Positions 15,583-23,913 of a DNA stretch of 60,481 bases are shown here, piece after piece. The DNA comes from Planctomycetaceae bacterium (lineage in GTDB: Bacteria; Planctomycetota; Phycisphaerae; Phycisphaerales; UBA1924). The stretch lies in NCBI GenBank assembly GCA_021294835.1, contig JAJTDF010000010.1, positions 1 to 60,481 of the forward strand, given 5' to 3'. The position numbers were made by a program, and so were the translations under genes. The notes under the pieces are model-generated. The model saw only the letters and a list, made by a program, of their open reading frames with translations. It was not told where the DNA came from and did no database searches. Position 1 is the stretch's first letter, and each line of letters starts with the position of its first letter.

Positions 15583-17613
15583 ATGAGCAGCGCAGCGGGC
15601 ATGTTCGCAGGTGTGGGGGGTGGGGTCGGTGCGGGGGGCGCGGCGGGCGGGGGGGTTGGTGCGGCAGGTGTGAGCGAGTGGCGGCCGAACGCCGAGCGGC
15701 TGCGGCTGCTCTCGGCCCTGTCGGCCAGTTACCCGACCATCGAGGCGGCCATCGCCGAGGCGGCGGGGCTGCGGGCCAAGCTGGACCTGCCCATGGGCCT
15801 GGTGCACGTGCTCAGCGATGTGCACGGCGAGGACGCCAAGCTGCGGCACGTGATCAACAACGCCTCGGGCGCGTTGCGGCCGCTGATTGAGCAGGTGCTG
15901 GCCGACCGGCTGAACGCCGACGAGCGGCGCGAGTTCATGGCCTTGCTGTACTACCCGCGCGAGGCCCTGGGGCGGATCAGCCCGCGCATCGCGGCCGAGG
16001 GGCCCGCGGCCCGCTCGGCCTGGGTGTACCGCACGCTGAGCCTGCAGTGCGAGATCATCCGGGCGCTGCGCAAGACCTACCGGCGCGATCTGGTGGACCG
16101 GCTGACCCCGCCGGAGTTCCGCGAGTTGTTTGTGGAACTGCTCTCCGGGCAGCGGCCGGAGTTCCCGCGGGCCATGCTGGTGCAACTGGCCAGGTTCGAC
16201 CGCGACTGGGCGGCGCTGCGGGCGGCCAGCCACCTGATCCGCTCATTGGCCTCGGCTGAAGTGCTGGTGGCCGGTGACCTGGGCGACCGGGGCCCGCGGA
16301 TGGACAAGGTGGTCGACATTCTGATGAAGCAGCCCCGGGTGAGCCTGCTGTGGGGCAACCACGATGCGATCTGGATGGGGGCCTCGCTGGGGCAGTTGGC
16401 GTGCATGCTCACGGTGCTGCGGTTCTCGGCGCGGTATCGGCGCACGGCGCAGCTGGCCGAGGGGTACGGCGTGCTGATCACCCCGCTGGAGAAACTCGCC
16501 CGCGACGTGTATGGGCACGACCCGGCGGGCCAGTTCAAGCCCAAGGGCGAGGGCATGCGCGACCCGACCTCGGTGGCGCGGATGCAGAAGGCGGCGGCGA
16601 TCATGCAGTTCAAGGCCGAGGGGCAGTTGTTTGCGGCCCATCCGGAGTGGGGGCTGAGCCACCGGCGGCTGCTGCACCACATTGACGTCAAAGCGGGGAC
16701 GATCACGCTGGACGGCGTGACCCATCCGCTGCTGGACACCCACCTGCCGACCATCGACCCGGCGAACCCATATGCCTACAGCCCTGAGGAGCAGGCGTGC
16801 CTGTCGCGGCTGCGGGATTCGTTCTTCGGCTCGCAGAAACTCCGCGAGCACATGCAGTGGGTGGCGCGCCGGGGGGAGATGTGGACGCGGCGCGACGATG
16901 TGCTGATCTTCCACGCCTGCGTGCCGGTGGACGAGGCGGGCGAGCCGCTCAGCCTGACGGTCGATGGCACGCCCCGCAGCGGACGCGAATTGATGGATGC
17001 GCTGGTGACGGTGGTGCGGCGGGCCTTCCGCAACCGCTTCATGCGCGACAACCCCGACGCGGACTGGCTGTACTACCTCTGGGGCGGGCCGCGCTCGCCG
17101 CTGTTTGGCAAGGACCGGCTGTCGACCTTCGAGTCGGCCTTCCTGGCCGACAAGGCGACCCACAAGGAGCACAAGAACCCGTACTTTGAACTGCTGCACG
17201 ACGCCGGCTTTGTCCGCAAGATCGGGCGGATGTTCGGCTGCGGGGACGATGTGCTGGTGGTGAATGGGCACGTGCCGGTGAAGGTGGAGAAGGGTGACCA
17301 GCCGCTCAAGCGGGGCGGCAACGCGGTGACCATCGACGGGGCGTTCTCCGAGGCGTATGGCGACCGCGGGTACACGCTGGTGATCCGGCCGGACCGCATC
17401 GACCTGGCCGAGCACGCGCCGTTCAAGGGTGTGGAGGCGGTGGTGGACGAGGGGGCGGACATCGTGCCCACCGTCACCACGCTGCGGACCTACCCGCGGG
17501 CGCGGACCATTGGCGAGACCGACCAGGGCGTGCGAATCCGGGCCGAGATCGGCGACTTGGAGGACCTGGTGCGGGCGTATCAGGAGGGCCTGCTGGCCGA
17601 ACGGCGGGGGTGA
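15583..17613 (+). CDS. fbp: Fructose-1,6-bisphosphatase, class III
   Basis: A 676-residue enzyme hydrolysing fructose 1,6-bisphosphate in gluconeogenesis. Class III has a metallophosphoesterase fold, and its metal ligands are all present: SDVHGE (Asp about 79), AGDLGDRGP (about 230), LWGNHDAIW (about 258) and VNGHVPVKVEKGDQPLKRGG (about 562). Flanking blocks such as YPREALGRISPRI, LRKTYRRDLVDRLTP and LQCEIIRAL are those of the Firmicutes-type enzyme, whose usual length (about 640-670) matches. AAGGAG seven bases before the ATG at 15583 sets the start. The first 30 residues are a Gly/Ala/Val stretch of low complexity. Monocistronic by appearance, with a terminator just upstream. Confidence 0.92.
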   Translation: MSSAAGMFAGVGGGVGAGGAAGGGVGAAGVSEWRPNAERLRLLSALSASYPTIEAAIAEAAGLRAKLDLPMGLVHVLSDVHGEDAKLRHVINNASGALRPLIEQVLADRLNADERREFMALLYYPREALGRISPRIAAEGPAARSAWVYRTLSLQCEIIRALRKTYRRDLVDRLTPPEFRELFVELLSGQRPEFPRAMLVQLARFDRDWAALRAASHLIRSLASAEVLVAGDLGDRGPRMDKVVDILMKQPRVSLLWGNHDAIWMGASLGQLACMLTVLRFSARYRRTAQLAEGYGVLITPLEKLARDVYGHDPAGQFKPKGEGMRDPTSVARMQKAAAIMQFKAEGQLFAAHPEWGLSHRRLLHHIDVKAGTITLDGVTHPLLDTHLPTIDPANPYAYSPEEQACLSRLRDSFFGSQKLREHMQWVARRGEMWTRRDDVLIFHACVPVDEAGEPLSLTVDGTPRSGRELMDALVTVVRRAFRNRFMRDNPDADWLYYLWGGPRSPLFGKDRLSTFESAFLADKATHKEHKNPYFELLHDAGFVRKIGRMFGCGDDVLVVNGHVPVKVEKGDQPLKRGGNAVTIDGAFSEAYGDRGYTLVIRPDRIDLAEHAPFKGVEAVVDEGADIVPTVTTLRTYPRARTIGETDQGVRIRAEIGDLEDLVRAYQEGLLAERRG

Positions 17614-17843
17614 GGCGAAGCGGGGCGGGCAAGTCAGGGTCTGGTTGGGGTGAGGGCCCGATGGCCTTGGGCGCGGCCCCTGAGCCAAGTGCCGCGTACG
17701 ATAGACCGCCTGAAATAGGGGATGAACGCATTCCCATCAATCAGGACCGGTGACGCTGGAGCGCCGCCGGAGCAGGTACCGCACACGGGCGAAGGCCGGC
17801 ACGGAGAGTCGGCGGTTCGCCTTGCAGTGGGAGGTCTTTGGAC

Positions 17844-18656
17844 ATGAGCATGTTCCGTACCAACAACCCGGCCCTGAGGCCCGATGTGTTCACCGGCTGG
17901 CGCGAGACCGCCGGCATGGAACTGACCGCGGCGCGGCCCAAGACGATGACGATTCAGGGCACGGTGAACGCGACGTTCATCCTGCTGGGCATCTGCACGG
18001 CGTGTGCGGTGGCGACATGGTCGTGGCTGGCCCCGGCGCTGGACGCGATCTCCTCTGGCGAGAAGGTGGCGATGCCGGCGATGGCGTACCCGGCGCTAAT
18101 CGGCGCGTCGCTGGGCGGGCTGGTGCTGGCGCTGATCATCGGGTTTGTGCCCAAGACGGCGCCGTATCTCTCGCCGGTGTATTCGGCGGTGCAGGGCGGC
18201 TTTGTGGGGGCGATCTCGGTGGTGACGGCGTACACCTTCCCCACGGGTCCGACGATCGTGCTGCAGGCGGGGCTGCTGACGTTCGGCATTCTGGCCGGCC
18301 TGCTGACGGCGTATTGCACGCGGCTGATCAAGCCGTCGGAGAACTTCAAGCTGGGCGTGGCCGCGGCGACGCTGGGCGTGGCGATTCTGTTCCTGGGCAC
18401 GTTCGCGCTGCGGCTGTTCGGCGTGCAGGTGCCGTACATCTTCGACAACGGCCCGCTGGGGATCGCCATCGCGGGGTTCATCGTGCTGCTGGCGTCGGCG
18501 AACCTGGTGCTGGACTTTGACTTCATTGAGGAGGGGGCGAAGGCGGGCGCGCCCAAGTACATGGAGTGGTACGGGGCGTTCGGCCTGATGGCGACGTTGA
18601 TCTGGCTGTACCTCTCGCTGCTGCGGCTGCTGAAGATGCTGGCCTCGCGGGAGTGA
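17844..18656 (+). CDS. Bax inhibitor-1/YccA family membrane protein
   Basis: A 270-residue integral membrane protein. The N-terminus MSMFRTNNPALRPDVF carries the NPAL block typical of the YccA/YbhL branch of the Bax-inhibitor-1 superfamily. Seven hydrophobic helices follow, including FILLGICTACAVATWSWLAP, GGLVLALIIGFVP and ATLIWLYLSLLRLL near the end, and the conserved FDFIEEGAKAGAPKYMEWY block containing the acidic residues of the family. GGGAGG nine bases before ATG 17844 gives the start. Family members are proposed pH-sensitive calcium leak channels or modulators of membrane proteolysis (FtsH); which applies here is unknown. A terminator follows 50 bases downstream. Confidence 0.9.
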   Translation: MSMFRTNNPALRPDVFTGWRETAGMELTAARPKTMTIQGTVNATFILLGICTACAVATWSWLAPALDAISSGEKVAMPAMAYPALIGASLGGLVLALIIGFVPKTAPYLSPVYSAVQGGFVGAISVVTAYTFPTGPTIVLQAGLLTFGILAGLLTAYCTRLIKPSENFKLGVAAATLGVAILFLGTFALRLFGVQVPYIFDNGPLGIAIAGFIVLLASANLVLDFDFIEEGAKAGAPKYMEWYGAFGLMATLIWLYLSLLRLLKMLASRE

Positions 18657-18705
18657 GGCGGGGCGGCGGGAGGTGAGCTGGTGGGGGTGAGTTTGGGATG
18701 CACTG

Positions 18706-18748
18706 AGCAACGCCCCGCGGGAGAGCCTGCGGGGCGTTGTTGCTTTGG
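18706..18748 (+). terminator. Rho-independent terminator after the YccA-type gene
   Basis: GCAACGCCCCGCGGG pairs with CCTGCGGGGCGTTGTTGC around a GAGA loop to form a stem of about 15 bp, followed by TTTGGGG. The T run is short, so termination may be incomplete. Confidence 0.7.
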
Positions 18749-18791
18749 GGGTTGCGAGTTATCAGGCGTCAGAGGTCGGCGGCGTTAACAA

Positions 18792-18803
18792 GCCAAGTTT
18801 GGC
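18792..18803 (+). promoter_or_regulatory. Distal hip operator, GCCA-N4-TGGC
   Basis: GCCAAGTTTGGC is a palindrome with half-sites GCCA and TGGC spaced by four bases. The same half-sites and spacing recur exactly 40 bp downstream at the hipB start, which suggests paired HipB binding sites. Confidence 0.55.
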
Positions 18804-18824
18804 ACATAAACCGCGATTTGACAA

Positions 18825-18845
18825 TATACTTGCCAGATATGGCAA
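18825..18845 (+). promoter_or_regulatory. hipBA -10 box and proximal operator over the start codon
   Basis: TATACT (18825-18830) is a good -10 element. It abuts TTGCCAGATATGGCAA (18830-18845), a palindrome with a GCCA-N4-TGGC core that contains the hipB ATG (18839). Transcription would begin within a few bases of the ATG and there is no Shine-Dalgarno sequence, so the mRNA may be leaderless. Binding here would block initiation, the usual autoregulation of hip operons. The -35 element is unclear (TTGGCA is about 20 bases upstream). Confidence 0.5.
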
Positions 18846-19276
18846 CTCCCAGCACATCGCTGATGCTCTCTGACCGGGCTGTGTTGGCCGAGGTGGGGCG
18901 GCGGCTGGCGGCCCACCGGCTGCGGCTGAACCTCACGCAGACGCAGTTGGCCAAGCAGGCGGGCGTTGCCCCCCGGACGCTGGTGCGATTGGAGCATGGG
19001 GAGGCCAGCCAGTTGGGCAACCTGGTGCGGGTGATGCGGGCGCTGGGGCTGCTGGAGAGCGTGAACAGCCTGGTGCCCGAGCCGCTGCCCAGCCCGCTGC
19101 AACTGCTCAAACTGCGGGGCAAGCAGCGGCGGCGCGCCAGCGGCACGCGGGGCGGGGGGCAAAGCGGGCCGAAGAACGCGGCACACCAGGGCGAGGGTGG
19201 GCGGTGGGTGTGGGGGGATGAGGGCGGCGGCGGACGCCGCTCGGGCAAAGCAGCGCGTGCGGGGGATGACCAGTGA
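18839..19276 (+). CDS. hipB: HipB-type antitoxin, XRE-family DNA-binding protein
   Basis: A 145-residue protein. Residues about 15-75 form an XRE/Cro helix-turn-helix (GRRLAAHRLRLNLTQTQLAK, then QAGVAPRTLVRLEHGE), as in HipB antitoxins, which neutralise HipA and repress their own operon. From about residue 95 the chain becomes a Gly/Arg/Lys-rich, probably disordered tail (GKQRRRASGTRGGGQSG onward) that E. coli HipB (88 residues) lacks; in other HipB proteins the C-terminal tail contributes to toxin contact or turnover. The ATG at 18839 lies inside a palindromic operator. The stop overlaps the hipA GTG by four bases, showing translational coupling. Confidence 0.88.
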   Translation: MATPSTSLMLSDRAVLAEVGRRLAAHRLRLNLTQTQLAKQAGVAPRTLVRLEHGEASQLGNLVRVMRALGLLESVNSLVPEPLPSPLQLLKLRGKQRRRASGTRGGGQSGPKNAAHQGEGGRWVWGDEGGGGRRSGKAARAGDDQ

Positions 19277-20583
19277 GCACGGTGGCCGAAGTTCGGTTGT
19301 GGGGTACGACCATCGGTGTCGTCTCGGTCGAGCGGCCGGGCGGGGTGGCGACGTTCCAGTACACGCCGAAGTTTGTGCGGAGCGGCATCGAGGTGTCGCC
19401 GCTGGTGATGCCCCTCTCGGATCAGGTGTATTCCTTTGGCCAACTGGCCGTTGGCACGTTCCATGGTCTGCCCGGCCTGCTGGCCGACAGTCTGCCTGAT
19501 CGATTCGGCAACGCGGTGATCGACGCGTGGCTGGCGGCGCAGGGGCGTGCGGCCGGTGAGATTGATGCGGTGGAACGGTTGTGCTACACGGGCACCCGGG
19601 GCATGGGCGCGCTTGAGTTCCGCCCGGTGATGGGTCCGAGATCGTCGGCGTCCAGACCGGTGGCCGTCGAAGCGCTGGTGGCGCTCGCGGCGGAGGTTCT
19701 GCAGCGGCGGGAGGCATTGACCGCCTCGTTCGCTGACGCGGCCAGAGAGCGGGCGCTGCGTGACATCCTGCGGGTCGGGGCCTCGGCCGGCGGTGCGCGC
19801 CCCAAGGCGGTCATCGCCTGGAACCCGGCGACCAATGAGGTGCGGTCCGGTCAGGTGACGGCGCCGCCCGGGTTCGAATACTGGCTGCTGAAGTTCGACG
19901 GTGTCGATGGAGCGGGCGGCGCGGACCTGTTCCGCTCGTCGGGCTTCGGGGCGATTGAGTACGCGTACAGCCTGATGGCCCGCGCGGCCGGGATACGCAT
20001 GAGCGAATGTCGGCTGTTCAAGGAAAACGGGCGAAGCCACTTCATGACACGGCGATTCGACCGGCAGCCGGACGGAGGCAAGCTGCACATGCAGTCACTT
20101 GGTTCGCTTGCGCATCTGGACTTCAACCAGCCCGGCGTGCACGGGTACGAGCAAGCGATGCTGATCATGCGGCGATTGGGTCTGGGGTCGGACGGAGTAG
20201 CTGAGCAGTTCCGCCGGATGGTGTTCAACGTGGTCGCTCGCAATCAGGACGACCACGTCAAGAACATCGCGTTCCTGATGGATCGGCTTGGTCGCTGGTC
20301 GCTCGCGCCGGCGTATGACCTGAACTTCTCGTACAACCCGGCGGGCACGTGGACGGCCCGACACCAGATGAGCCTTGCAAACAAGCTCGATGGCTTCGTG
20401 CCCGCGGATCTTCGCGCCGTCGGCGACGCGGTCGGGCTGGCGGCGCCGGCTGTTCGGCGGATTGTTCATGATGTGACCGCCGCGGTACGGCGATGGCCGG
20501 AGTGGGCCGACCTGGGCGGTGTCGATCACGAGCGAGTTGGGGTGATCGGCTCGTTGCACAGACTGAATCTGGCGATGGACTGA
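19273..20583 (+). CDS. hipA: HipA-type serine/threonine kinase toxin
   Basis: A 436-residue HipA family kinase, about the length of E. coli HipA (440), which phosphorylates glutamyl-tRNA synthetase and induces growth arrest. An N-terminal couple_hipA-type barrel (VRLWGTTIGVVSVERPG) precedes the kinase core. Visible catalytic parts are the Gly-rich loop GASAGGARPKAV (about 170-180), the catalytic loop RNQDDHVKN (Asp about 326-327) and the metal-binding APAYDLNFSY. All key residues appear intact, so an active toxin is expected. It starts at GTG 19273 within the hipB stop. The target in this organism is unknown. Confidence 0.92.
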   Translation: MSTVAEVRLWGTTIGVVSVERPGGVATFQYTPKFVRSGIEVSPLVMPLSDQVYSFGQLAVGTFHGLPGLLADSLPDRFGNAVIDAWLAAQGRAAGEIDAVERLCYTGTRGMGALEFRPVMGPRSSASRPVAVEALVALAAEVLQRREALTASFADAARERALRDILRVGASAGGARPKAVIAWNPATNEVRSGQVTAPPGFEYWLLKFDGVDGAGGADLFRSSGFGAIEYAYSLMARAAGIRMSECRLFKENGRSHFMTRRFDRQPDGGKLHMQSLGSLAHLDFNQPGVHGYEQAMLIMRRLGLGSDGVAEQFRRMVFNVVARNQDDHVKNIAFLMDRLGRWSLAPAYDLNFSYNPAGTWTARHQMSLANKLDGFVPADLRAVGDAVGLAAPAVRRIVHDVTAAVRRWPEWADLGGVDHERVGVIGSLHRLNLAMD

Positions 20584-20625
20584 CCTGTGTTCTCGCGGGC
20601 GTCTCTGGGCCTGTGCTGGATCCAC

Positions 20626-21642
20626 CTACTCCATCCGCCGCTCCACCTGGCTTACCCGGCCGCCCTCGACACGCAGGATGATCGGCGTGCGGATCTTCCA
20701 GTCGCGGTCGGCGGGCATGGTCAGGCGGACGCACTCGGCGCACTCGATGGGCTGGTTCTGGGTGGCGAAGGGGTCGGGGTTGGGTGGCAGGGGCGGGAAG
20801 GGCGGGATCTCCACGGCGATCACCCGCACGCCGGGCTGGGGTGTGGAGAACTGCTCCTTGAAGACCTGGTGGCAGATCGGGCAGGTGGTCCGCCAGAGCA
20901 CCCAGTACTGCACCGGCTCGGCGAAGTCCTTGGGCGATTTGTCCAGGTAGCGGGCGATCTTCAGGCGGTCCCAGTCGTTGCCCCGGGCGTTGCGGAGCAG
21001 GTCCAGTTCCACCACATCCTCCGGGGCGCGAAGGCCGCCGATGTAGTTGTAGCGGAAGGCCCCGGCGGCGAAGCCGATGCCCACGGCGGCGATGGCGGTC
21101 ATCAGCGCAAAGCGGGCGTTGCCCGGCAGCGGGGGGAACTCGGCGGTGTGGCGGCGGCCGGGCAGCAGGAAGGTGGCCAGCAGCAGCAGGCCCTCGATGG
21201 CGAGCATGAGCCCGACGGGGATGTGGATGGCGCCGAAGCAGCCGCAGGAGGCCCCGGAGATGTTGCGGACCAGCGTGTCGGCTTGGTGGATGAGCAGCAC
21301 GGCGATGAAGAGCATCAGCGTGCCCCGGGCGACCCAGGTGGCCCAGCGGGCGTGCAGCAGCATGACCGCCGCCAGCACGTACTCCACGCCGACGATCAGC
21401 AGGAAGGTCTGCTCTTCACTGAGGCGGGCCTGCAGCCCGAGGTAGAGCACGAAGGGCGGCAACTCAAAGGGCGAGCCGTAGAGCACCTTGGCGGTGGCCC
21501 CCAGGGCGACGAACGCGGGGATGAGCGCACGGACGAGGACCTCGCGCGGCCGCCAGGTGGTGGCGACCGGTTCGACCGGCGTGGGCTCGGCGGCGTCAGT
21601 TGGGGAGCAAGCGGCAGGAGCGGGCGCGGGCGCGTCGGACAT
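20626..21642 (-). CDS. MauE/DoxX-type membrane protein fused to a thioredoxin-like domain
   Basis: A 338-residue protein. After a Pro/Ala-rich cytoplasmic start come four hydrophobic helices (about 35-165) of the MauE/DoxX redox-associated type, with the hallmark SCGCFGAIHIP (about 135). A further helix (about 180-198, MTAIAAVGIGFAAGAF) leads to a periplasmic domain with VQYWVLWRTTCPICHQVFKE, a C-P-I-C active site in thioredoxin/TlpA context (about 250), and a second Cys pair IECAEC near 300. MauE proteins are thought to pass electrons or sulfur across the membrane to thiol proteins, so this fusion would join transporter and acceptor. It is convergent with hipA and 48 bases downstream of the P-type ATPase stop on the same strand. 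Confidence 0.8.
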   Translation of the reverse strand: MSDAPAPAPAACSPTDAAEPTPVEPVATTWRPREVLVRALIPAFVALGATAKVLYGSPFELPPFVLYLGLQARLSEEQTFLLIVGVEYVLAAVMLLHARWATWVARGTLMLFIAVLLIHQADTLVRNISGASCGCFGAIHIPVGLMLAIEGLLLLATFLLPGRRHTAEFPPLPGNARFALMTAIAAVGIGFAAGAFRYNYIGGLRAPEDVVELDLLRNARGNDWDRLKIARYLDKSPKDFAEPVQYWVLWRTTCPICHQVFKEQFSTPQPGVRVIAVEIPPFPPLPPNPDPFATQNQPIECAECVRLTMPADRDWKIRTPIILRVEGGRVSQVERRME

Positions 21643-21690
21643 CCGCTCATGGTAGTGGCGGGCGGGCGGCGCTTGCGGCGGGCGGACCAG

Positions 21691-23913
21691 TCAGCGGGGG
21701 CCGGCGACCAGATCGGGGCTCCCCGCATGGGGGCTGGGTCGGGCGTCGCCCGCCAGCGGGTCGTGCACCGGGGCATGGCCGATGCGGCCCGGCGTGTCCA
21801 GTTGCACGGCGGGGAACAGCAGCAGCCAGAGCGAGTGCGACACCACCAGCAGGGTGCCGCCCTCGTGCCCGATCACGCCCAGCCACAGGGGCAGTCGCCA
21901 GCCCAGGGCGGCGCCGATGATGGTCGCCAGCGCCATCAGCACGATGGCCCCGAGGGCGAAGAACAGGTTGATGGTGATGGTGAGCCGCACGCGGCGGGCC
22001 AGGATGACGGCCCAAGGCACGGCGCGAAGGTCGTCGGCGAGCAGGACGATGTCGGCGGACTCGAGCGCTGCGTCGGACCCGATCGAGCCGATGGCGATGG
22101 AGACGTCGGCGGCGGCCAGGGCGGGGGCGTCGTTCACGCCGTCGCCGATGACGCCGACGCGGCGGGCGGGGCCGCCGGGGGTGGCCGGCTGCTTGAGTTC
22201 CTGCAGGTGGCGGACCTTGTCGGCCGGGAGCAGTTCCGCGTGCACGGTGTCGATGGACAGGGCCTTGGCAACGTGGTTGGCGGTGGCGGGGTGGTCGCCG
22301 GTGAGCATGACCACGGGCCGCACGGCGGCCTGATGCATGCGGGCGACAAGGTGCTCGGCACCGGGGCGGGGGCTGTCGGCGAGGGTGATCACGCCGACCT
22401 GGTCCTTCCAGGCGACGACGATGGCGATGGCGCCCTGGGCCTGGGCCTGGGCCATGGTCTGCTTGACCTGGTTGCGGAAGCAGACGGGGATCAGGTCCTG
22501 GGTGTGGCTGAACGAGCCGAGGCGGGCTTCGGAGCCGGCGACATCGCCGGCGATGCCCTTGCCGGTGAGCGAGCGGACCTCGGCGGCGGGGGCGTGGGCG
22601 ATGCCCAGGGCCTTGGCCTGGGCGAGGATGGCCTCGGCGATGGGGTGGGTGGAACTGACCTCAAGCCCGGCGGCGATGGCCAGCAGGTGGGTGCCGTCGG
22701 ACCAGGCGATGGGGTGCAGGGCGGTGACGCGGGGACGGCCGAGGGTCAGGGTGCCGGTTTTGTCCAGCGCCACCCCGTTCATGCGGGCCAGCCGCTCAAT
22801 GGATTGGCCGCCCTTGAACAGCACGCCGCCCCGGGCGGCGCGGGAGATGCCCGCCAGGGTGGCGGTGGGCGTGGCGATGATCAGGGCGCAGGGTGAGGCG
22901 ACGATCAGCAGGGTGATGGCGGTGTAGACCGCGTCCTTCCACGGATCGCCCACCAGCAGGTGGAAAACCGCGAAGGTGGCCAGCGAGGCGGCCAGCACGC
23001 TCCAGGCGTAGGGCTGGCTGACGCGGTCGATGAAACGCTGCACCGGCTCGCGCTGCTGCTGGGCCTGGGTCACCAGGTGGAGGATCTTCTGCAGCGAACT
23101 CTGGGCGGCGGGCCGCAGCACCGAGGCTACCAGCGGGTTGCTGGTGTTGATGGTGCCGGCGAAGATCTCATCCCCCGGGCCGACCTCGCGGGGCATGCTC
23201 TCGCCGGTGAGGGTGGCCTGATCAATCGCCGCCTCGCCGGCGACCACGCGGGCGTCGGTGGGCACGCGCTCGCCGGGCAGGATGCGCACCAGATCCCCCG
23301 GCAGCAGGCTCTCCGGGGCGACGTGCTCCCAGCCTTCCTGCGCAGCCGACTGGGCCTGGGTGGGCGGCTGGTTGCCGGTCCAGCGGATGGCGGCGGTGGG
23401 GATCAGGGCCGAGAGGGCCTCCACGGCTCGCGTGGTGCGGGCCATGGCCAGGTCCTCCAGCGCTCCGGAGAGCGTGAAGAGGAACAGCAGCAGGGCGCCC
23501 TCGGCGGGGGCGTCAAGCCAGGCGGCCAGCAGGGCGCCCAGCACCATCAGCACGTCAATATCGAACTGCTTGCGGGCCAGGGCCTCGCCGGCGGCGCGGC
23601 CGCCGTAAACCAGCCCGACACCCAGCGCCGCCCAGTTGAGGACATGGGCGGTGAGCAGCACGCCGGGGTCATCGGTCAGACGGTGGAGGATGAAGGCGAT
23701 GGCCAGGGCCAGCCCGGCCCCGACAGCGGCGATGAGCTGGGTGCGGGGGGCGAACAGGCCCTGCGGGTGCTGCGGGGCCCCGGCGGATGCTTCCACCGGC
23801 GACGATTGGGTGACGGATTGAGCGGGATGCACTGCCATGCGGTCGGGGGACGCTAGTCGGTTGGTGATCGCCGTGTCCGTGAGATGGGGATCAGTTGATG
23901 CTGAGGCCTCCAT
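21691..23913 (-). CDS. Heavy-metal P-type ATPase, P1B-4-like (SPC/HEGGT)
   Basis: A 740-residue metal efflux pump. It has an actuator TGES, the phosphorylation site DKTGTLTLG (Asp about 384), the N-domain motif SSTHPIAEAIL and the hinge GDGVNDAPAL. The transmembrane metal site is VASPCALIIATP, that is SPC not CPC, and the last helices carry GHEGGTLLVV. SPC together with HEGGT marks subgroup P1B-4, whose members export Co, Zn, Fe or Ni. No Cys-rich metal-binding domain precedes the membrane part; the first 50 residues look unstructured. ATG 23913 is used; the Met at about residue 26 is an alternative start. The same-strand MauE-thioredoxin gene follows after 48 bases, so co-transcription is possible. 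Confidence 0.9.
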   Translation of the reverse strand: MEASASTDPHLTDTAITNRLASPDRMAVHPAQSVTQSSPVEASAGAPQHPQGLFAPRTQLIAAVGAGLALAIAFILHRLTDDPGVLLTAHVLNWAALGVGLVYGGRAAGEALARKQFDIDVLMVLGALLAAWLDAPAEGALLLFLFTLSGALEDLAMARTTRAVEALSALIPTAAIRWTGNQPPTQAQSAAQEGWEHVAPESLLPGDLVRILPGERVPTDARVVAGEAAIDQATLTGESMPREVGPGDEIFAGTINTSNPLVASVLRPAAQSSLQKILHLVTQAQQQREPVQRFIDRVSQPYAWSVLAASLATFAVFHLLVGDPWKDAVYTAITLLIVASPCALIIATPTATLAGISRAARGGVLFKGGQSIERLARMNGVALDKTGTLTLGRPRVTALHPIAWSDGTHLLAIAAGLEVSSTHPIAEAILAQAKALGIAHAPAAEVRSLTGKGIAGDVAGSEARLGSFSHTQDLIPVCFRNQVKQTMAQAQAQGAIAIVVAWKDQVGVITLADSPRPGAEHLVARMHQAAVRPVVMLTGDHPATANHVAKALSIDTVHAELLPADKVRHLQELKQPATPGGPARRVGVIGDGVNDAPALAAADVSIAIGSIGSDAALESADIVLLADDLRAVPWAVILARRVRLTITINLFFALGAIVLMALATIIGAALGWRLPLWLGVIGHEGGTLLVVSHSLWLLLFPAVQLDTPGRIGHAPVHDPLAGDARPSPHAGSPDLVAGPR

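Noticed and set aside
13473..15602. 709-residue minus-strand frame rich in His and Arg
   Set aside because: Antisense to the DUF4139 gene, which has a signal peptide, domain motifs and a terminator. His/Arg/Leu runs are typical shadows here.
20587..22896. 769-residue plus-strand frame across two genes
   Set aside because: It spans the MauE-thioredoxin and P-type ATPase genes in antisense, which no real gene should do; no domain is recognised.
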